Assembly: GCA_023301395.1 (NCBI GenBank)
Contig: JALZUY010000153.1
Coordinates: 1 to 8,205 of the forward strand
Length of the DNA stretch: 8,205 nt
Origin: Nonlabens sp.
GTDB taxonomy: Bacteria > Bacteroidota > Bacteroidia > Flavobacteriales > Flavobacteriaceae
Direction of reading: 5' to 3'
The notes below the pieces were generated by a model. The model saw only the letters and a list, made by a program, of their open reading frames with translations, made no database searches and was not told the origin of the DNA. The translations under genes were made by a program, and so were the position numbers. Of the stretch, positions 5,431 to 8,205 are shown piece by piece. Every line of letters begins with the position of its first letter. Position 1 is the first letter of the stretch.

Positions 5431-6588
5431 TCAACCACGGCCAGTAGGCGCTTTTAAAGCATTCCAGACCTTGATATCATCCTCCTTAGTAACTCCTGAA
5501 AGCACCTCAACATGTATTCCATCACTCAATCCTAACTCAACATCACGACGTTCAAATTCTTGATCACCTACTGAGATTTCTACAAACGGTTTCTGAGTTT
5601 TACCATCGTACTGTACTAGTGCTTCTTTAATACTTAAAACATCATCTCTTCTATCTAAGATTATACTTGCATTTGCGCTTAATCCTGCTCTTATAAAAGT
5701 AGAGTCTTGTGATGCTTTTAAAGTTCCCTTAATGGCAAACTGGATTGCTCCATCCTCTGCAATTCCCTTAGGCGCAACATAATCCAGTACAGCATCAAAC
5801 TTCTTATTATCAAATGCGCCTACTGTAATATGTAGTTGTAAGCCTTCTTTAATTTTACCTACTTCACTCTCGTCTACTTTACCTTCAAAGATCATCTTAG
5901 TAACATCAGCAATAGTAGCGATTGATGTACCTTCATTAAAGTTGTTTGCCTCAATTACTTGATTTCCTTCTTTTACAGGAACATCTAGCACCATTCCAGA
6001 AACTGTTGCTCTCACTGATGTTTGTGCATAATTCCCCAATCCAGCAGTAGTTCCAGTTCTTATGATGTCATAATTTTGTTGAGCGCTAGTAAGGTTTACT
6101 TGCTCTTGCTTGTAACGCTGTTGTGCATTATTATAAGCGTTTTGCGCAAGGTCAAACTCGTTTGCAGCGATAACTCCTTTATCAAAAAGGGCCTTTTGTC
6201 TATCGTAAAGAGATTTTTGATTATCACGAGCTAGTTTTGCTGTTTCTACAGATGTTCTTGCACCAGCTATGTTATTCTTTGCATTTGTCAAAGAGGATAC
6301 ATTAGGCACTACTTTAAGCTCTGCAATTAAATCTCCTGCTTTTATAAAATCTCCTGCTTCTACATGTATTTTATCAATAACACCAGATATATTAGGCTTG
6401 ATATTAACCTCTTCCTTAGGGACAATGCTACCAGTTGCAACCGTTTCTTTTATGATGGTTTGCTGGCTCGCTTGCTCTGTGGTATAGCTTATAGGATCTT
6501 CTTGATCTTTTTGCCAGATGTAATAAATCCCTATTGCTGCTAGAAGCAATATTATAATTAGAGTAATGACAGTTCCTGTACGTTTCAT
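5431..6588 (-). CDS. Periplasmic adaptor (HlyD/MacA-type membrane fusion protein), first of two
   Basis: This 385-residue adaptor would link the ABC permeases encoded just upstream to the TolC channel encoded just downstream. It has an N-terminal membrane anchor at about residues 7-25. The first lipoyl half follows at about 61-90 (INxSGVIDKIHVEAGDFIKAGDLIAEL type), then an alpha-helical hairpin rich in Gln, Asn and Lys (about 97-178). The second lipoyl half is at about 191-212 (VRATVSGMVLDVPVKEGNQV), then a beta-barrel (about 230-310) and a membrane-proximal domain. It ends APTGRG. The layout is that of MacA. The gene begins 22 bases after the second permease, in the classical permease-adaptor-TolC order, so it is the more likely direct MacB partner of the two adaptors. 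Only one ATG fits the membrane anchor (6588), and there is no clear ribosome binding site. Confidence 0.9.
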   Translation of the reverse strand: MKRTGTVITLIIILLLAAIGIYYIWQKDQEDPISYTTEQASQQTIIKETVATGSIVPKEEVNIKPNISGVIDKIHVEAGDFIKAGDLIAELKVVPNVSSLTNAKNNIAGARTSVETAKLARDNQKSLYDRQKALFDKGVIAANEFDLAQNAYNNAQQRYKQEQVNLTSAQQNYDIIRTGTTAGLGNYAQTSVRATVSGMVLDVPVKEGNQVIEANNFNEGTSIATIADVTKMIFEGKVDESEVGKIKEGLQLHITVGAFDNKKFDAVLDYVAPKGIAEDGAIQFAIKGTLKASQDSTFIRAGLSANASIILDRRDDVLSIKEALVQYDGKTQKPFVEISVGDQEFERRDVELGLSDGIHVEVLSGVTKEDDIKVWNALKAPTGRG

Positions 6589-6610
6589 TATAGTTATGGT
6601 TACTTAGTTC

Positions 6611-7870
6611 TTATTCTGTTCTTAGTGCGTCTACTGGTTTCATGGTAGTTGCGCGAGATGCTGGTATAAATCCAGCGAGTAATCCTGCGATGGCAAGTAC
6701 AATTAAGGCAACTATTACTACAAATATATTTACCGTAGGATTTGCAAAGCTTGACACTGGACCACTTTGATCCAGCACATAATTGATCAACCATATAAGT
6801 CCTGCTGCAAATGCGATTCCAGCAAGGCCCGAGATTAATGTTAATACTATAGACTCTTGTAATATTTGTGCTTTGATATTCCACGGTGTAGCTCCTAGTG
6901 CTCGTCGCACACCTATCTCATTAGTACGCTCTTTCACAACAATTAACATAATGTTACTGATACCTATCCCACCAGAGAGCAGTACAAGCGCGCCTACAAA
7001 GTATCCTACAAATGCTAGAATATCAAAAAGGCCATTATATTTTGCAAACTCCTCTGCAAGGTCGTTATTACCTACAGCCCTTAGATCATCAGGATGAACC
7101 TTATGTTGCTCTCTAATAACTGCTAGTATTTGTTCTTTTAAAGTAGTAATACTAACATTATCATGAGCTGTTAAAATCATCCAATTCACTCTATCACCAG
7201 AATTAAAAGCCTTACCAAAAGTTGTAAACGGTATAAAAATAGTGTTTGCCTCTTCTTCACTATCCCCATTAGTATTAGGATTATCAAAGACTCCTACAAC
7301 TTTAAAATTGACACCTTGCAGTTTAATATAAGATCCTATGGGATCTTCTCCTATATCATAAAGCGCTTTAACCACATCTTTCCCTATCACAGCATTCTTC
7401 ATCTCTTTTTGAATATCAGAATAGTTGATCCATCTTCCTTCTAAGATGTCCATGTATTGCTGGTTGATAAATTCAGGGTAATCACCACTTACTTGAAATG
7501 CACCTGTTTTTTCATTACGACTTACATTGTTTGCACCACGATAACCACCTAACTGTAGCCGCGGAGAAACATATTTAAGACCTGGAATTTTTTCTTTAAG
7601 AACTTCTACATCATTCAATTTTAATTGAAGTCTGCGTCCTTTATTCAATCCTTTATAAGAAATAGAAGTTCTTTGTCCCCAGATAAACAACGTGTTTGTA
7701 GCTCTATTTGCAAATTGGAGCGTTACTCCAGTTCTTAAACCATTAGTTAATGCTAGAAGTGCCACTAAAATAAAGATTCCCCAAAAAACTCCAAAAGCAG
7801 TCAATAGCGTTCTCAATCTATTTGCATTGAGCGCTTCCAGTATTTCATTCCATCTATCTCTATTAAACAT
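6611..7870 (-). CDS. MacB/FtsX-type ABC transporter permease without ATPase domain
   Basis: This 419-residue inner-membrane protein has the type VII ABC exporter layout. A cytoplasmic N-terminal helix is followed by TM1 at about 24-43 and a large periplasmic MacB core domain (about 45-280). TM2 is at about 286-311, then the conserved FtsX loop ERTNEIGVRRALGA (314-327), TM3 at about 341-364, TM4 at about 382-403, and a C-terminal ASRATTMKPVDALRTE. Such permeases do not pass substrate through the membrane. They use ATP-driven movement of the periplasmic domain to push periplasmic substrates through TolC. E. coli MacB has an ATPase domain fused at the N-terminus; here none is present, so a separate ATPase gene is needed. 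The gene starts 1 base after the stop of its upstream paralogue (TAAtATG), indicating coupling. The substrate cannot be told from the sequence. Confidence 0.93.
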   Translation of the reverse strand: MFNRDRWNEILEALNANRLRTLLTAFGVFWGIFILVALLALTNGLRTGVTLQFANRATNTLFIWGQRTSISYKGLNKGRRLQLKLNDVEVLKEKIPGLKYVSPRLQLGGYRGANNVSRNEKTGAFQVSGDYPEFINQQYMDILEGRWINYSDIQKEMKNAVIGKDVVKALYDIGEDPIGSYIKLQGVNFKVVGVFDNPNTNGDSEEEANTIFIPFTTFGKAFNSGDRVNWMILTAHDNVSITTLKEQILAVIREQHKVHPDDLRAVGNNDLAEEFAKYNGLFDILAFVGYFVGALVLLSGGIGISNIMLIVVKERTNEIGVRRALGATPWNIKAQILQESIVLTLISGLAGIAFAAGLIWLINYVLDQSGPVSSFANPTVNIFVVIVALIVLAIAGLLAGFIPASRATTMKPVDALRTE

Positions 7871-7871
7871 A

Positions 7872-8205
7872 TTATTCGTCTCTTAGTGCTTCAATAGGTT
7901 TAATATTTGCCGCTCTTCTTGCTGGTATAAATCCGGCTAGCGCTCCTGCAACTACTAAAATTGTTACTGTGGTTATTGATGTTGCAAAGTCTACTGTCGG
8001 GTTATCAATAAAATCATGTTGAATATAAGGTGCCGCTATTTCAAGAAGTCCTACACCTAAAAATAATCCTACCAATCCAGACACACTTGTAATAAATATT
8101 GATTCTTGAAGTATCATAAAAATGATTTCACTAGGCAATGCACCTAGTGCTTTTCTTATCCCTATTTCTTTAGTCCGTTCTTTAACTACTATAAGCATAA
8201 TGTTA
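7872..8205 (-). CDS. MacB/FtsX-type ABC transporter permease (partial, C-terminal 110 residues)
   Basis: Only the C-terminus is in the window, covering the loop after TM2, TM3 and TM4. The frame stays open to the edge: the ATG at 8198 is preceded in frame by Asn-Ile codons, giving NIMLIVVKERTKEIG. This matches NIMLIVVKERTNEIG of the neighbouring permease, so that ATG is internal and not the start. The ending AGFIPARRAANIKPIEALRDE also parallels the neighbour's AGFIPASRATTMKPVDALRTE. The gene is therefore a tandem paralogue of the next one and probably forms a heterodimer with it in the exporter. Its start, and probably an ATP-binding subunit gene, lie beyond the right edge. It ends 1 base before the next permease's ATG. 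Confidence 0.92.
   Translation of the reverse strand, partial: NIMLIVVKERTKEIGIRKALGALPSEIIFMILQESIFITSVSGLVGLFLGVGLLEIAAPYIQHDFIDNPTVDFATSITTVTILVVAGALAGFIPARRAANIKPIEALRDE

Noticed and set aside
6600..6884. Minus-strand open frame of 94 codons overlapping the permease 3' end
   Set aside because: It is the same strand but another frame of the conserved FtsX region, where the permease frame shows clear TM segments and motifs.
6783..7097. Plus-strand open frame of 104 codons
   Set aside because: It is antisense to the permease FtsX domain. Its hydrophobic and proline content mirrors the TM codons on the other strand.
7330..7347. AAGATCC/GGATCTT hairpin inside the second permease
   Set aside because: It lies in well-supported coding sequence (EDPIGS region), has no T-run, and a 7-base stem is not unusual over 8 kb.
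8196..8198. ATG as the start of the rightmost permease
   Set aside because: In-frame codons upstream encode Asn-Ile, matching the conserved NIMLIVVKER of the paralogue, so the gene continues beyond the window.

Overview
The window looks like chromosomal DNA of a marine Flavobacteriaceae bacterium (Bacteroidota), possibly close to Dokdonia. The evidence is AT-rich DNA, few Shine-Dalgarno sites, a Bacteroidota-type TAnnTTTG promoter box, a secreted choice-of-anchor L protein, a Flavobacteria-style TolC, an Nfu protein with a doubled N-terminal domain, and perfect palindromes of the CGCTTTCGCGAAAGCG type that I remember as common in such genomes. The genus is an inference. I see no rRNA, tRNA, CRISPR array, insertion sequence or phage gene.

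Layout. At the left edge (3-686, minus) lies the first 228 codons of a secreted choice-of-anchor L protein whose C-terminus is outside the window. A 145-base divergent intergenic region separates it from a plus-strand NifU/NfuA-like iron-sulfur scaffold gene (832-1740). A 122-base AT-rich gap leads to a small dodecin gene (1863-2063). The dodecin stop codon directly abuts the stop codon of the converging tsaB gene, and the likely dodecin terminator (2108-2132) lies inside the tsaB coding sequence.

The rest (2064-8205) is a minus-strand gene cluster, probably one operon. In transcription order it holds a MacB/FtsX-type permease (start outside the window), a second paralogous permease, a periplasmic adaptor, a TolC-type outer-membrane channel, a second periplasmic adaptor, and tsaB. 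Gaps are 1, 22, 62, 4 and 1 bases. The ATP-binding subunit is not visible and is expected upstream, beyond position 8205. Together the genes would build a tripartite MacAB-TolC-like exporter with two split permeases and two adaptors. TsaB, needed for the universal tRNA t6A37 modification, sits at the end with a 1-base gap to the exporter genes.

I do not see a clearly new biological system. The points most worth checking are the terminator embedded in tsaB, the two related palindromes in coding DNA, the doubled permease and adaptor make-up of the exporter, and a dodecin that lacks the usual flavin-stacking tryptophan.
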